From Ophiosphaerella korrae (Eukaryota > Ascomycota > Dothideomycetes > Pleosporales > Phaeosphaeriaceae), in NCBI GenBank assembly GCA_028456385.1, contig JALNQF010000068.1:62001-126000 (forward strand): a stretch of DNA of 64,000 nt, written 5' to 3'. Shown piece after piece: positions 1-13,123 of the stretch. Position 1 is the first letter of the stretch, and each line of letters begins with the position of its first letter. The translations under genes were made by a program, and so were the position numbers. The notes beneath the pieces were generated by a model. That model ran no database searches. It saw nothing but the letters and a program-made list of their open reading frames with translations, and was not told where the DNA came from.

Positions 1-163
1 AGTAATCTAATCTCTAACCTAGAACGCTAATACTTGACATTGTACATATAAATCAATTATTGTTTATAGTTATTACTAATTATAATACAAGTTTTTGTTA
101 TTACCTTCTAATCTACTAATACTCTAATAGTTACCTATAGTCGATAAAGGGAGACCTATTACA
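1..163 (+). repeat. Right end of a family-1 gypsy LTR, cut by the window edge
   Basis: This stretch aligns base for base, apart from C-to-T type changes, with the right ends of the LTRs at 26,732-27,130 and 33,279-33,737, and ends in the same GGGAGACCTATTACA. It is the 3' end of a plus-oriented LTR whose element or solo LTR continues left of the window. At 164 the sequence switches to the inside of a minus-strand element, so this LTR was inserted into, or recombined with, that element. Confidence 0.85.
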
Positions 164-2450
164 ATCTTAGTATATACTATATAATCTAGATCTATTCTTT
201 TATCGTCCCCTACTTAGTAACTATCTATTCTAGGTCTTATAGTTATTAAGATATAGTATACTATTAGTACTTGTAGTATATAGGCTTTATTAATCTAATA
301 TATCTTTTTTATAAAGAACTACTATTCTCTTTATATAAGTATTCTACTTATTATAACTATATATTACTTTATCTATTATTAGAATATTATAAACTTTTTT
401 ACTTTAAGATTATATTCTTTTTAGTCTTTGTATACTTCTTCTATACTTATAACTAGTAAGTATTTCTAGATAAACTTCTATTCTTTATTTTGTTCCTCTA
501 TATCTATTATTATATAGCTATTATAGTTATATACCTTTAACTAGGTTTACTTAGTACTTTTTATATTAATTTATTTCTTATCTCTTTATAGTCTTTTAAA
601 AGAGACTATAGTAGTCTCTTTATCTAGTACTAGTCTATTAGCCTATATTAATAGTATCTAGGGTTCTTCTCTTTCTAAGTCTTTTATTAGTAAGTCTATT
701 ATATATACTATTTCTTCTAGCTATACTTTTATTCTTTCTTTTATTACTACTACTCTATTTTTCTATAAGAACTATCTTACTCTCTATTTACTAGAAAGAT
801 ATATATAGTAGTTATCTTTATAATAAAAAGTCTAATAGAGTATTATATACTATATATCTTTACTCTTAGCTACTTTCTCTTTAGGTTTAGCCTATACTTT
901 TAGTACTTCTTTCTTACTTTTAGTTATCTTTAACTAGGCTTCTTTCTTTAAGTTCTTACTTTTATAATCTTTTACAAAGTATCCTAGTTTCTTATATTTA
1001 TAATATACTATATCCTTCTTCTATTTTAACTAGTAGTCTTTTATATAGTAGCTTTTCTTACTATAGCTAAAATACGTAAAGTTTTTATTTTTCTTAAATT
1101 TTTTCTTATCTTTACTAGTGTTAAGGATTATAGGGTCTCTAGTATCTTAGTTTCTAGGTTAGCTTCTATACTTGTTTTTCTTCTATTTGTAAAGATTATT
1201 ATCTATCTATATTACCTTTTATTTTAAAGCTTTTAGTATTCTTAGTTTCTCTATATATATTATTTTGTATTAGATTTTTAAGTTTAATCTTTATATAAAT
1301 CTTAATATTATAGATACTTTATTCTATTCTATATTTTATAATAGTTACTTAAACTATAATATATATTTAAAGATACTCTTATATTATATAAGCCTTTTAA
1401 GCTTCTTTTTAGCTTGTTAGGTAATATTTATATTACTAAATACAACTTTTATTTATTTAGTAAAGTATTTATAACTTCTAAAGATAGCTCTAGTTTTATC
1501 CTTCTATATTCCTAGGGCGTATATTATATAGTCTATCTAGTAAGATTTAAACTATCTTATTATATCTTCTTTAAGGTATATTCTAATATATATTACTTTC
1601 TTATCTTCTCTATTAAAGTATAGTACTTATATATTAATCTAAAGTTATACTACTACTATAAATAGTTATAGTTTCTCTCTTATTCTACTAAACTTTTTAA
1701 GTATAGGTATTTTAGGTAGCTTCTTTATTATACTTATTTCTAGTCTCTAAGTAATTTATTCTATTTAGTTTTATCCTTTAATAATAGCTTTAATCTAGGC
1801 TTTATTTTATTTTATAGAGTCTTATAGTTCTTTATTCTACGTTTCTAAGGCGTTAATTACTAGTTTTATATCTTTTTTCTTAGAGATTAAGTTATTTAAG
1901 TAGTCTTTAATTACCTTCTATATAGTGTTATCTAACTTATAACTACTTAGGGGTACTTTAGGTCTCTTCTTAGTTAAACTTTTTACTATTATATTAGCTA
2001 GACTATACGCTACTTACGCTTTACTTCTCCTAATATCTAAATTAGCAAAGTATAATAGGGTCTCCTATTATTAACTATAAGGGACTACTAAGGTATTAGT
2101 AGATTAGGAAGTAATAATAAAAGCTTATATTGTAATTAAGCAATAAGCTATAAATAATAAAGGATTCTTACAATATTAAGTATTATCGCTCTTAGCTAAA
2201 GATTAGATTACTAATACTATCCTAATAATACTTATCTCTTATTAACTATATACCTATACTAATCTATTTATATAACATTATAGATTACTCTAATCTATTA
2301 TACGTGTTTATAGATTACTTTATAGGTTACGTGTCTAGGTTATAGTTTATTTCCTAATCTAGGTTATTACTCTACTTATCTTATACTTTATTAGTACTTA
2401 AGTTAAGACTAATTAGTTCTATCTCGATTTCTCTTATTACGCTTATAACA
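164..2450 (-). mobile_element. Truncated Ty3/gypsy element: 5' LTR, gag, start of pol
   Basis: Read on the minus strand, this is a family-1 LTR (2,051-2,450) followed by gag and the region after gag, up to the point matching about 28,985 of the full-length element at 26,732-33,737. About 1.9 kb of interior survives. Protease, RT, integrase and the 3' LTR are missing, cut off by the plus-oriented LTR ending at 163. Every frame is full of TAA/TAG codons at former Gln and Trp positions, the mark of RIP, so nothing can be translated. The element lies inside another gag fragment that begins at 2,451. Confidence 0.8.
2051..2450 (-). repeat. Family-1 LTR, minus orientation (400 bp)
   Basis: It reads on the plus strand from TATAATAGGG (RIP-altered TGTAATAGGG) to GCTTATAACA and is the reverse complement of the LTR at 26,732-27,130. 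It holds one copy of the 30-bp unit that is repeated in other copies. The base block right of it (CTATA) has no visible partner because the left end of its element is lost. Confidence 0.85.
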
Positions 2451-3740
2451 CTATACCTCTTATATTAATCTTCTTTATAGTCCTTTAAAGGAGGCTATAG
2501 TAGTCTCTTTATCTAGTACTAGTCCTTTAGCCTAGATTAATAAAATCTAGAGCTCTTCTCCTTCTAAGTCTTCTATTAGTAGGTCTATTATATATACTAT
2601 CTCTTCTAGCTATAATTTTATTCTTTCTTTTATTACTACTACTCTATTTTTCTATAGAAACTATCTTACTTCCTCTTTACTAGAATAATATATATAGTAG
2701 TTATCTTTATAATAAAAGGTTTAATAGAGTATTATATATTATATTTCTTTACTCCTAGCTACTTTCTCTTAGAGTTTAGCCTATACTTTTAGTACTTCTT
2801 TCTTACTTTTAGTTATCTTTAACTAAGCTTCTTTATCTTTTTTAAGATTTCTACTTCTATAGTCTTTTATAAAGTATCTTATCTTCTTATATCTATAGTA
2901 TACTATATCTTTCTTCTATTTAGACTAATAATCTTTTAAATAGTAGCCTTTTTTACTATAGCTAAAGTATATAAAGTTTTTATTTTTATTTTTATTTTTA
3001 TCTTTGTTTATATTAAAGATTATAAGGTTACTAGTGTCTTAGTTTCTAGGTTATCTTCTATACTTATTCTTTTTCTATTCTTAAAGATTATTATTAATTT
3101 TTATTACTTTTTACTTTAGAGCTTCTAGTATTCTTAGTTTTTCTATATAGATTATTTCGTATTAGATTTTTAAGTTTAGTCTTTATTTAAAGTATAATAT
3201 TAAAGATACCTTATTCTATTCTATATTCTATAATAGTTATTTAAACTATAATATATATTTAGGAATACTTTTGTGTTATATAAGCCTTTTAAGCTTTTCT
3301 TTAGCTTATTAGGTAATATCTATATTCTTAAATACTACTTTTATTTATTTAGTAAAGTATTTATAACTTCTAAAGATAGCTCTAGTTTTATCTTTCTATA
3401 TTACTAGAGCGTATATTATATAGTTTATCTAATAGGATTTTAACTATCTTATTATATCTTCTTTAAGGTGTATTCTAATATATATTACTTTCTTATCTCC
3501 TCTATTAAAGTATAGTACTTATATATTAATCTAGAGTTATACTACTACTATAAAAGGCCTTAGTTTCTCTTTTATTCTATTAAACTTCTTAAGTACTAGT
3601 ATCTTTAGTAGTTTCTTTGTTATACTTATTTCTAGTCTCTAGGTAATTTATTCTATTTAGTTTAATCCTTTAATAATAGCTTTAATCTAAGCTTTATTTT
3701 ATTTTACGTAATCTTAGAGTTCTTTATTTTATATCCCTAA
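2451..3740 (-). mobile_element. Gypsy gag fragment (minus), ends missing
   Basis: It is similar throughout to the gag part of the full-length element at 3,741-10,802 (about 8,840-10,120 there). It has lost its LTR side at 3,740, where another element's LTR begins, and its pol side at 2,450. It is heavily RIP-mutated with no open frame. It is the host sequence of the insertions on both sides. Confidence 0.75.
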
Positions 3741-4198
3741 TATAATAGGGCTTTTTGTGTTAACTACTAGTAGCTATTAGAGTATTAGTAGATTAAGAGT
3801 TAATAGTAAAGCTCGAGTAAATAATCTATAATAACTAATATTAATAGAAGATATTTTATAACTATCTTGTATTAGCGTTCTATAGTTAAAGAATTAGATT
3901 ACTAATACTATCCTAATAATGCGCATCGCTACTAACTATATAGTAATAATATCTTATTAGCTTTATTACTTTGTATTTACTAAGATTATAAATTTATAAA
4001 TTTATTACGTAATAGCTTTATAACTTTGTATTTACTAATATTATAAATTTATAAATTTGTTACGTATCTATATTATAGTTAGCTTCCTAGTTAAACTTAT
4101 TATCTTATAAGTTGTTACCCTACTTATCTTATACTTTGTTAGTAGCTAAGCGTAAACTAATTAGTTCTATCTTAGTTTCCTTTATTACTACTATAATA
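3741..4198 (-). repeat. 3' LTR of the 3,741-10,802 element
   Basis: It matches 10,346-10,802 and shares its right part with the solo LTR at 23,694-24,153, including a roughly 50-bp unit present twice. The original TG...CA ends have become TA...TA through C-to-T changes. Confidence 0.85.
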
Positions 4199-4900
4199 CT
4201 ATTCCCTCTTCTACGTAGTCTCTTATTTCTCTATACTAGTACTAAGGTTATTAGCCCTATATCTTTATTAATCCTTAGTTCCTTATTACTCTCTATACTA
4301 TCCTAGTCTTAGCGTAATAAACTTCTCTTTGTAGCTTATATTGTTTATAATAGGGTTAAGATATTCTCTTATTATTATTATACTAAATTAGGTCTTTCTT
4401 ACCTTATATCTTTAAATAATAGTAAACACTATAATAAGTGTATCCTTGCTAATATTTAGTATAAATACATTTCTTCTAAGGTTTTGCTTATAGAGTATAA
4501 GTATTTAATTTCTATATAGTCTCTTTCTACTAAGTTATATAGGGTAAGCTATTAATAGAGCTTAAGCGCAATTATTATTATAGCTTGCTATAGCTAAAGC
4601 TAAGTGTAAGTTAACTCTTTATAAGCTAGTAAAGCTTTATTTCTATATTAAGCGTCTTTATAAGATAAAGGCTTATAATAATACTAAGTTATCTAAATAG
4701 TCTTGTGCCTTAGAGGCTAAATTAGATTTAGATAATATAGTAGAGGCTACTCTAGCTCCTATTATATTAGGCGCTCCTATTGCCTCTCTATCTAGTAGTA
4801 GTATTGTTAGTTTTCTTAACTTGCTACAAGGTATTCTAGAAGGTTTTAACTTTAGAACTCTTCTAGTTTCTTAGGGTAATTAAGGTTATCTTCTAGTTCC
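4199..4900 (+). pseudogene. Antisense ORF remnant between pol and 3' LTR
   Basis: On the plus strand, opposite to this element's gag-pol, a degraded protein can be followed in shifting frames. It starts near the LTR, has a Cys/Tyr-rich block (about 4,390-4,470, motif NKCI), and later reads RLYKIKAYNN and LSSSSIVSFLNLLQG (about 4,640-4,830). The same blocks occur antisense to pol in the elements at 14,804-21,835 and 26,732-33,737. Many Tyr codons stand where Cys is expected, as RIP on TGC/TGT would produce. The function is unknown. Confidence 0.5.
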
Positions 4901-7900
4901 TATATTTCTTCTTATAGTTGTCCTTTTTTATCTATTCTTATCTATTTTACTAAGTAGTAGTTCCTACTATTATAGAACTAATATACTAGGATTTCTTTAA
5001 CTTTCTATTCTTCTTATTCTCTATATATATCTACTTTATACACTAGTAGTTCTACGTCTTGTAGTACTTTTTCTAGTAGTACTACGTAGAATATTAGGTG
5101 TATCCTTATTTTACTTAGTAGTCTTAATTTAAATATAACTAGTATAATTTCTTTCTCTACTTTATATAGTCTTATCTTAATATAATCTAGTTTTAAGCTT
5201 AATTATTTACTTTTAATATTTCTTTATAGTAACTATACCTTTTCTTCCTCTTTAAATTAAGGTCTCTTTATATATCTCTTGTTATAGTATTTTATTATAC
5301 GATCTTATAGAAACTCTACGTCTTGTCTTAATTAGTTGTGTATATCTTTAAGTCTATTAGTAAGGTTTTCTCTTCTTAGAGACTAAGATATTTTAATTCT
5401 TAGTGTTTAGTATATATTAGGGTTAAATCCGTAGTTTATAAAGAAGGGTAATACTCCTACTACTACGTTCTTTACACTATTATATACTAACTATACTATA
5501 GGTAGTAACTATACCTAATTGTTTTAGTTATAATTAAGGTAGTATCTTAGGTATTATTCTACTATCTAATTTATACGTTCTAATTATCTATCTATCTATA
5601 GATAGTATACTGTTAATATTGTATATTTAATTCCTAATTGTACTATTATTATTCCTTATAGTTTTAATGTAAATCTTACGTCTCTATCTATAATAATCTT
5701 ATCTAGTAGTCTGTATTAGCTAATTACAGTTCCTAGGACCTAGTATGTAGTAACTTCTATCCTACTTTTCTCCTTATATAGTCTAAAGTATAAGTACTTT
5801 ATAAGTTTATCTACTATTATTAGGATTCTATTATATTTAACTCCTAATATTAAGTCCTTTAACTTAAGTAGTTTTGTAATAAAATCTATTATAATAACTC
5901 TCTAAAGTCTTTCTAGTACTTTAATTAGTTATAATATTCTATATAGTACGTATCTACTATACTTATTTCTATAGCATTCTATATAGTCTTGTAGTACTTT
6001 AGTTACTAGTTATCTTACTCTTAGGATATAATAATCTCTTAGTAGTCTATCTAGTGTTTTGTTAATTCCTTAATATCTATATACTAGTAGTTTGTAGAAC
6101 TATTGTATAAATTCTCTCTATATTTTTCTTAGAATATACGTTCTTCTATAGGCTCGTACGAGGCCTTCTTAGTCTTTAAGTTTCTCTATTTCTTTAGGGG
6201 CTTTTCTTGTTTCTCTCTAAATCTATTTATCTAGCTTACTACTCTTTCTCTTAAGTATTATAGCTATTTTTAGTGTATTTAGGACTAAATATCCTTCTTC
6301 GTTCTTAATTAGAACTATACTAGTAGCGTTTACTTCTTCTTATAAGTCTAGTTTTCTACTAAGAGTATCTATAAATTAGTTATCTTTTCCTTTTATATGT
6401 ATAACTTTAAAGTTAAATATTAATAAGAACTCCTACTATCTCGTATAGCGTTATAATAAGTCTTTAGTTATTATAAATCCTATAAGATTCTTATAGTCTA
6501 TATAGACTTTTGTTTAGTATTTTACTCTTTATAGGTATACTCTCTATTGTTTAAATACTTTGTAAATTACTAGTATCTCTTTATCGTAAATTAGGTAGTT
6601 TAGCTCTACTAGCTTTATTTTCTTAGAGAAGTATTTAACTAAATATTCTTGTTTTATAGTTTAGTCTTCTTGTATTAGTACTATTCTATAGACTAAGTTA
6701 GATACATCTATTTTTACTATTACTAGTAGTTCTAGATTATATATTCTAATAACTAGGTTTTTTATAAAACGTTATTTAATTTAATTAAATACTTCTTTAT
6801 ATTCTTAAATCTATTTAAATAGTACGTCCTTCTTTATAAGTTTTATAAGTAGTTCTATTATTTTAGACTATCTTACTATTAGTTTTCTATAAAAGTTTAC
6901 TAATCTATAGAATTATTGTACTTCTTATAGGTTCTTTAGTATTAGCTATTCTTAGATTATTTTAACCTTGTTTAAGTCTATTTATATTTTTCCTAGTTTA
7001 ATAATACATCCTAGGAAGTCTATTTCTTTTATATAAAATTTGTATTTTCTTATTTTAAGAAATATTTTACTTTCTACTAATCTTTCTAGTACTTTATATA
7101 TATACTATATATATTCTTCCTCTATTTCTAAGAATATAAGGATATCGTCTAGGTATACAAATATAAATACGTCTAAGTATTCTCTTAGGACTGTATTTAT
7201 CCTTTCTTAAAATGCTACTAGTATATTTATTAATCTAAAGGGTATAACTATGTATTTAAATAGTTTATATTGTATTCTAAATACTATTTTCTACTTATCG
7301 CCTTCTTTAATTCTAATCTAGTAGTAGGCGTTTTAGATATCTAGTTTAGTAAAGATTTGTACTTTCTATAGCCTATCTTGTATCTTGTCTATACGTAGTA
7401 AGGAGTATTAGTTCTTGTTTATTATTGCGTTAGTTTTTCTAAAATCTACGCAAGGTCTTTTATTATTTATCTTTTTTTTATCTACAAATATAAGTCTATA
7501 AGCTACTAAGGATTTAGATTCTTGTATCTATCTTTTCTTTGTTACTTTTTATATAAATACGCGTTCTATCTTTAATTCTTCTTTAGTTTTTTAATAGACT
7601 AGGCTCTATCTTATATTTTTTCTTTCTTCTAGGTCTATTACTAAGTCCTATATTTAATAGTCTAGGAGGTAGTTATTAGGTTCTATAAGTTATTTTTCTT
7701 ATTTCTTATATTCTTCTAGGAATTTTCCTTTATATATAACTATGTTAGCTTTTAATATTTCTTTCTTAGGGTAGCTAATTCTCTCTATTCTCTAATTAAT
7801 TCTTAGGTTAGTTATCTATAACTATAGTATTCCTAGTATTATATCTTATTTGTTATTAATTGTTGTTATATCTATAACTATGTTCTTAATTTCTAATCTT

Positions 7901-8450
7901 TTTAGCTTTAGCGTAGAGGGTGTTGTTTTAAACCTTATAGGTTCCTAGAATAGTTTTCCTTTAATTATACTTAGTTGTCGAGAGTACTTCTTTATAGTGT
8001 AAGTTACTCTTTAGCCTTCTACAAACTTCTTTAATATAAAGTTCCTTATAGCTCTACTATTAATTATTATTTATACTTTCTTTCTTTAGTATATACCTAT
8101 TTTTGTAATATATAGGCCTCTTATACCTTCTAGCTTTTCTTACTTAGGTCTTTCTTTAAATTATCTATTCTTCTAGAGCTATTATCTTATTTTACGTTTA
8201 TAGTTCTCGTATTTTAGATATTTATTATAGGTATATTTATACTATAGTTTTCCTTAGATATATTCTTTAGATAGTTTAGAGCCTAGTCTAATTACTATAT
8301 ATTCTTTGTTAGGTATTTTAATTATTTCCTAACCTTAGATATCTTTCTTTATAATTACGTTTACGTAATTATGTCCTTTTCTTTATATAAGCTATACGTA
8401 ATTTCGTGCCTTAAGTTCTCTATATATATAGTAGTTTATATTTAGGAATA
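4900..8450 (-). pseudogene. gypsy pol remnant (protease, RT, RNase H, integrase, chromodomain)
   Basis: Translated from right to left this gives protease (about 7,760-8,200), reverse transcriptase (about 6,900-7,650, with YLDD near 7,150), RNase H, integrase (about 5,300-6,250) and a chromodomain-like end (about 4,930-5,060). Identification rests on alignment with the more readable plus-strand copy at 17,400-20,740. Stops replace Gln and Trp throughout. It is not functional. Confidence 0.8.
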
Positions 8451-10345
8451 ATATCTATAATATCTTAGTATATGCTAGGTATTCTAGATTTATTCTCTTG
8501 TTGTCCCCTACCTAGTAACTATCTATTCTAGGTCTTATTTTTATTAAGATATAGTATACTATTAGTACTTGTAGTATATAGGCTTTGTTAATCTATTACG
8601 TTTTTCTTACAAAGAACTACTATTCCTTTTATATAAGTATTCTACTTACTATAACTATATATTATTTTATCTATTATTAGAACGTTATAAACTTTTTTAC
8701 CTTAGGATTACGTTCTTTCTAGTCTTTGTACGCTTCCTCTATACTTATAACTAGTAAGTATTTCTAAATAAATTTCTATTCTTTATTTCGTTCCTCTATA
8801 TCTATTGTTATATAGCTATTGTAGCTATACGTTTTTAACTAGGCGTACTTAGTACCTTTTATATTAGTTTATTTCTTATCTCCTTGTAATTCTTTAGAGA
8901 AGACTATTGTAGTCTCTTTATCCTATGCTAGTCCTTTAGCCTAGATCGATAGTATCTAAGGTTCTTCCCTTTCTAAATCTTCTATTAGTAAGTCTATTAC
9001 ATGTACTATTTCTTCTAGCTATACTTTTATTCTTTCTTTTATTGCTACTACTCTATACTTTTATAGGAACTATCTTACTCTCTATTTACTAAAAAGATAT
9101 ATATAGTAGTTATCCTTATAATAAAAAGTCTAATAGAGTATTATATACTATATTTCTTTACTCCTAGCTACTTTCTCCTAAAGTTTAGCTTATATCTTTA
9201 GTGCTTCTTTTTTATTCTTAGTTATTTTTAACTATATTTCCTTCTTTAGGTCCTTACTTTTATCGTCTTTTACAAAGTATCCTAGTTTCTTATATTTATA
9301 ATATATTGTATTCTTTTTCTATTTTAACCTATAATCTTTTGCGTAGTAGCTCTTTTTACTATATCTAAATTACGTAAAGTTTTTATTCTTCTTAAATTTC
9401 TTGTTCTTATTAGCGTTAAGGATTATAGGGTCTCTAGCGTCTTAGTTTTTAGGTTGTCCTTTATATTTATTTTTCTTCTATTCTTAAAGATTGTTATCTA
9501 TCTATATTACCTATTATTTTCGAGCTTCTAGTATTCTTAGTTTTTCTATATAAATTATCTTATATTAGATTTTTAAATTTAATCCTTGTTTAAATTATAA
9601 CATTAGTAATACTTTATTCTATTCTATATTCTATAATAGTTATTTAAACTATAATACGTATTTAGGAACACTTTTATATTGTATAAGCCTTTTAAGCTTC
9701 TCTTTAGCTTATTAGGTAATATCTATATTACTAAATACTACTTTTATTTGTTTAGTAAAGTATTTATAACTTCTAAAGATAGCTCTAGTTTTATCCTTCT
9801 ATATTCCTAGCGCGTATATTGTATAATCTATCTAATAGGATTTAAACTATCTTATTGTATCTTCTTTAAAGTACATTCTAATATATATTACCTTTTTATC
9901 TTCTCTATTAAAGTGTAGTACTTATATATTAATCTATAGTTATACTACTACTATAAAGGGTCTTAATTTTTCCCTTATTCTATTAAATTTCTTAAGTATA
10001 GGTATCTTAGGTAGCTTCTTTATCGCACTTATTTCTAGTCTCTAGGTAATTTATTCTATCTAGTTTTATCCTTCTATAATAGCCTTAATTTAAACTTTGT
10101 TTTACTTAATATAATCTTATAGTTCTTTATTCTATATTTCTAGGATATTAATTATTAGTTATATATCCCCTTTTTTAGCAATTAGGTTGTTTAGGCGTAT
10201 CTTAACTACTACCTAATTAGTTTCGTCTAACTCGTAACTACTTAGAGGTGCTTTGCCTCTTTTCTTAGTTAAACTTTCTACTATCGTATTAGCTAGACTA
10301 TGCGCTACTTACGCTTTGCTTCTCCTAATATCTAAATTAGTAAAG
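8450..10345 (-). pseudogene. gypsy gag remnant
   Basis: It corresponds to the gag part of the element at 14,804-21,835, where two CCHC-type zinc knuckles can be recognised. Here the frame is broken by many TAA/TAG codons. The gag start lies next to the LTR at 10,346. RIP has changed most CpA and TpG sites. Confidence 0.7.
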
Positions 10346-10802
10346 TGTAATAGGCTACCTACGTTAACTACTAGTAGCTATTAGGGTATTAGTAGATTAA
10401 GAGTTAATAGTAAAGTTTGTATAGGTAATCTATAATAACTAATATTAATAGAAGATATTTTATAATTATCTTGTATTAGCGTTCTATAGTTAAAGGATTA
10501 AATTACTAATACTATCCTAATAATACGTATCTCTACTAACTATATAGTAATAATATCTTAGCTACTTTATTACTTTGTATTTACTAAGATCGTAAATTTA
10601 CAAATTTGTTATATAATAGCTTTATAACTTTGTATTTACTAAGATTGTAAATTTACAAATTTATTACGTATCTATATTATAGTTAGCTTCCTAGTCGAAC
10701 TTATTATTCTATAGGTTATTACCCTACTCGTCTTATACTTTGTTAGTAGCTAAGCGTAGACTAATTAGTTCTATCTTAGTTTCTCTTGTTACTACTATAA
10801 TA
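10346..10802 (-). repeat. 5' LTR of the 3,741-10,802 element
   Basis: It reads on the plus strand from TGTAATAGGCTACC to TTACTACTATAATA. It contains the same paired unit of about 50 bp (about 10,555-10,665) as the solo LTR at 23,694-24,153. Confidence 0.85.
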
Positions 10803-12269
10803 CTTTAAGCTCTTTAATATAGGTATCTTAGAGTATATTATAGTATAGTAGTAGTTTAGTACCTTTAATAAGCTAGGAGAGGCTAGTATATATAGTTTTA
10901 AGAGATTATATAAAGGATTCCTTTATAAGCTTTAACTAAGACCTAAATTTAAGTATATTACTTAGAGTCTTTAACTACTATAGCGTCTCTAGTAGTAGGG
11001 GTCCTAGTAGAGTATAAATACGTACGTTAAGGTAATCTAGCACTTACTATACGTCTAGAGAGACAAGTCCTAAAGTCTTAAAGGCCTTCTTGTAGTTCTT
11101 CTCTATAAATACGTTTAAAAATACGTCTCTAAAAGTAGAGAGGAAGCTTTCCTTATTAATATAGAATACGCGTTTTTATACTAAGTCTTGTACGTAATTA
11201 GAGTACTTGCGCTTTAATAGCGAGAAGTATACTATATTAAGTAGCTAGAAGATATACAATAAATAAGAGAGTATATAGAGAGTAAAAATTTTGTTTTTAA
11301 AGTAATAATCTTTAAAATCCTAGTTAAGGTAGCTCTTATAGCTATCTAAGATAAGTAGCTAGTATACTTTTACTTAGCGCGTCTTTGTATACGCGTTAAA
11401 GTGCTTTAACTACTCTAAGCTAAGTAGATTTATTATCTAGCTATTCTTAGAGACTAAGAGCTTCTAGTCTAGTAGTATACCTATTTCCTTATACTAGGTA
11501 GAGATGTAGACGCGCCCTTTATAGATAATAAATAGTAGGATAGCGTACCCTACTACGTAGATACCCTAGATTACTATAGCCTACTTACAATTACTACCCT
11601 AAGTAAGCGTAGGTTATTAATACCTCTCTAAGCCTATAACGACCTTTATTAACCTAATTACTCCTATCTAGAAGCTAGTCTTATTAAAGTTATAGATATC
11701 TTTATCTACTACCTTATACTAGGCCTTAGTATCTTTTATAAGCTTAAACTACAAGCTAATAACTTTAGGGTCTTCTTAGAGTATTCTCTAGCAATTCTTT
11801 ACTTAGTTAAACGCTATCTTTAGTTTATCTAAGCGCCTTATAAAGCGTGTAGGCTAGTACTTACTTATAAGTATTTTATTCTATACTACTAGTAGTTTAT
11901 TAGCTATATTAGCTACCTTGTAGAGCTAGGGGGCAAATCCTTATTAGTTAAGGTTAAGGATATAGTTAATAATTATCTACTCTTTATTAGAAGTAAGTTT
12001 CTAGTAGTTAGTAGTTGTAATTACTTATAGTGTAATTCCTTTAAGTTAGTTAGAGAGGTAATAATAATTAACGTTAAACGCTTTAGTAGCGCGTCGCTAG
12101 CTTTAGAATTAGCCTAGAGATAAAGCTTTAAGGGTAAGCTCTACTCTACCTTTATACGTAGGCGTATTTTTTTGTTATTATTATAATATAGTAGTGTAGA
12201 AGTAGTGTTTGTAGTACTAAGGAAAGTTATTAGTTCTAGTAATTTGTTAGTTTTAGTAATAGAATACGT
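10803..12269 (-). mobile_element. Truncated pogo/Fot1-like DNA transposon
   Basis: On the minus strand the translation reads as a pogo/Fot1-type transposase. A helix-turn-helix start (around 12,000-12,130) is followed by a DDE catalytic region with the LLILDSYKSYL block (ancestral LLILDGHxSHL, about 11,340) and a SLLKRKYS block (about 11,215). The 5' end of the element stops at ACGT next to a TA (12,270-12,271), inside a gypsy gag, as expected for TA-targeting Tc1/mariner elements. The 3' part, including the second terminal repeat, is missing: the LTR ending at 10,802 abuts the coding region. Stops at Gln/Trp codons show RIP. Confidence 0.8.
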
Positions 12270-13123
12270 TATTATTAATTTATATTACCTATTATTTTAG
12301 AACTTCTAGTATCCTTAGTTTTTCTATATATATTATCTTGTATTAGATTTTTAAGTTTAGTCCTTATTTAAATTGTAATATTAAAGATACTTTATTCTAT
12401 TCTATATTTTATAATAGTTGTTTAAACTATAATATATATTTAAAGATACTCTTATATTATATAAGCCTCTTAAGCTTTTCTTTAGCTTATTAGGTAATAT
12501 CTATATTACTAAATACTACTTTTATTCGCTTAGTAAAGTATTTATAACTTCTAAAGATAGCTCTAGTTTTATCTTTTTATATTCTAAGCACATGTATTAT
12601 ATAATCTATCTAGTAGGATTTAAACTATCTTATTGTATTTTCTTTAAGGTATATTCTAATATATATTACCTTTTTATCTTCTCTATTAAAGTATAGTACT
12701 TATATATTAATCTAAAGTTATACTACTACTATAAATAGCTATAGTTTCTCTCTTATCCTATTAAACTTTTTAAGTATAGGTATTTTAGGTAGCTTCTTTA
12801 TTGTACTTATTTCTAGTCTCTAGGTAATTTATTTTATCTAGTTTTATCCTTTAATAATAGCTTTAATCTATACTTTATTTTATTTTATATAGTCCTATAG
12901 TTCTTTATTTTACGTTTCTAAGGTATTAATTACTAGTTTTATATCTTCTTTCTTAGAGATTAGGTTATTTAAGTAGTCTTTAATTACTTTCTATATAGTG
13001 TTATCTAACTTATAACTACTTAGGGGTACTTTAATTCCTTTCTTTGTTAAACTTTCTACTATTATATTAGCTAGACCTTATACTACTTATACTTTACTTC
13101 TCCTAATATCTAAATTAGTAAAG

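Larger units (their letters stand above)
3741..10802 (-). mobile_element. Full-length Ty3/gypsy chromovirus, minus strand, RIP-inactivated
   Basis: This 7,062-bp element has LTRs at 3,741-4,198 (458 bp) and 10,346-10,802 (457 bp) and a polypurine tract beside the left LTR (reverse complement of CTATTCCCTCTTCTA from 4,199). On the minus strand the order is gag, protease, RT/RNase H, integrase, chromodomain, then a 0.7-kb tail. The RT catalytic YLDD is still readable near 7,145-7,165. All frames carry many stops. The flanking 5-mers differ (CCTAA left, CTTTA right), and the flanks belong to different elements: gag on the left, a pogo transposase on the right. The insertion site has therefore been rearranged. 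Confidence 0.9.

Noticed and set aside
4112..4306. 64-codon open frame in the AT-rich block as an independent gene
   Set aside because: It starts inside an LTR and runs into the antisense-ORF remnant of a RIP-mutated element; I describe it as part of that remnant.
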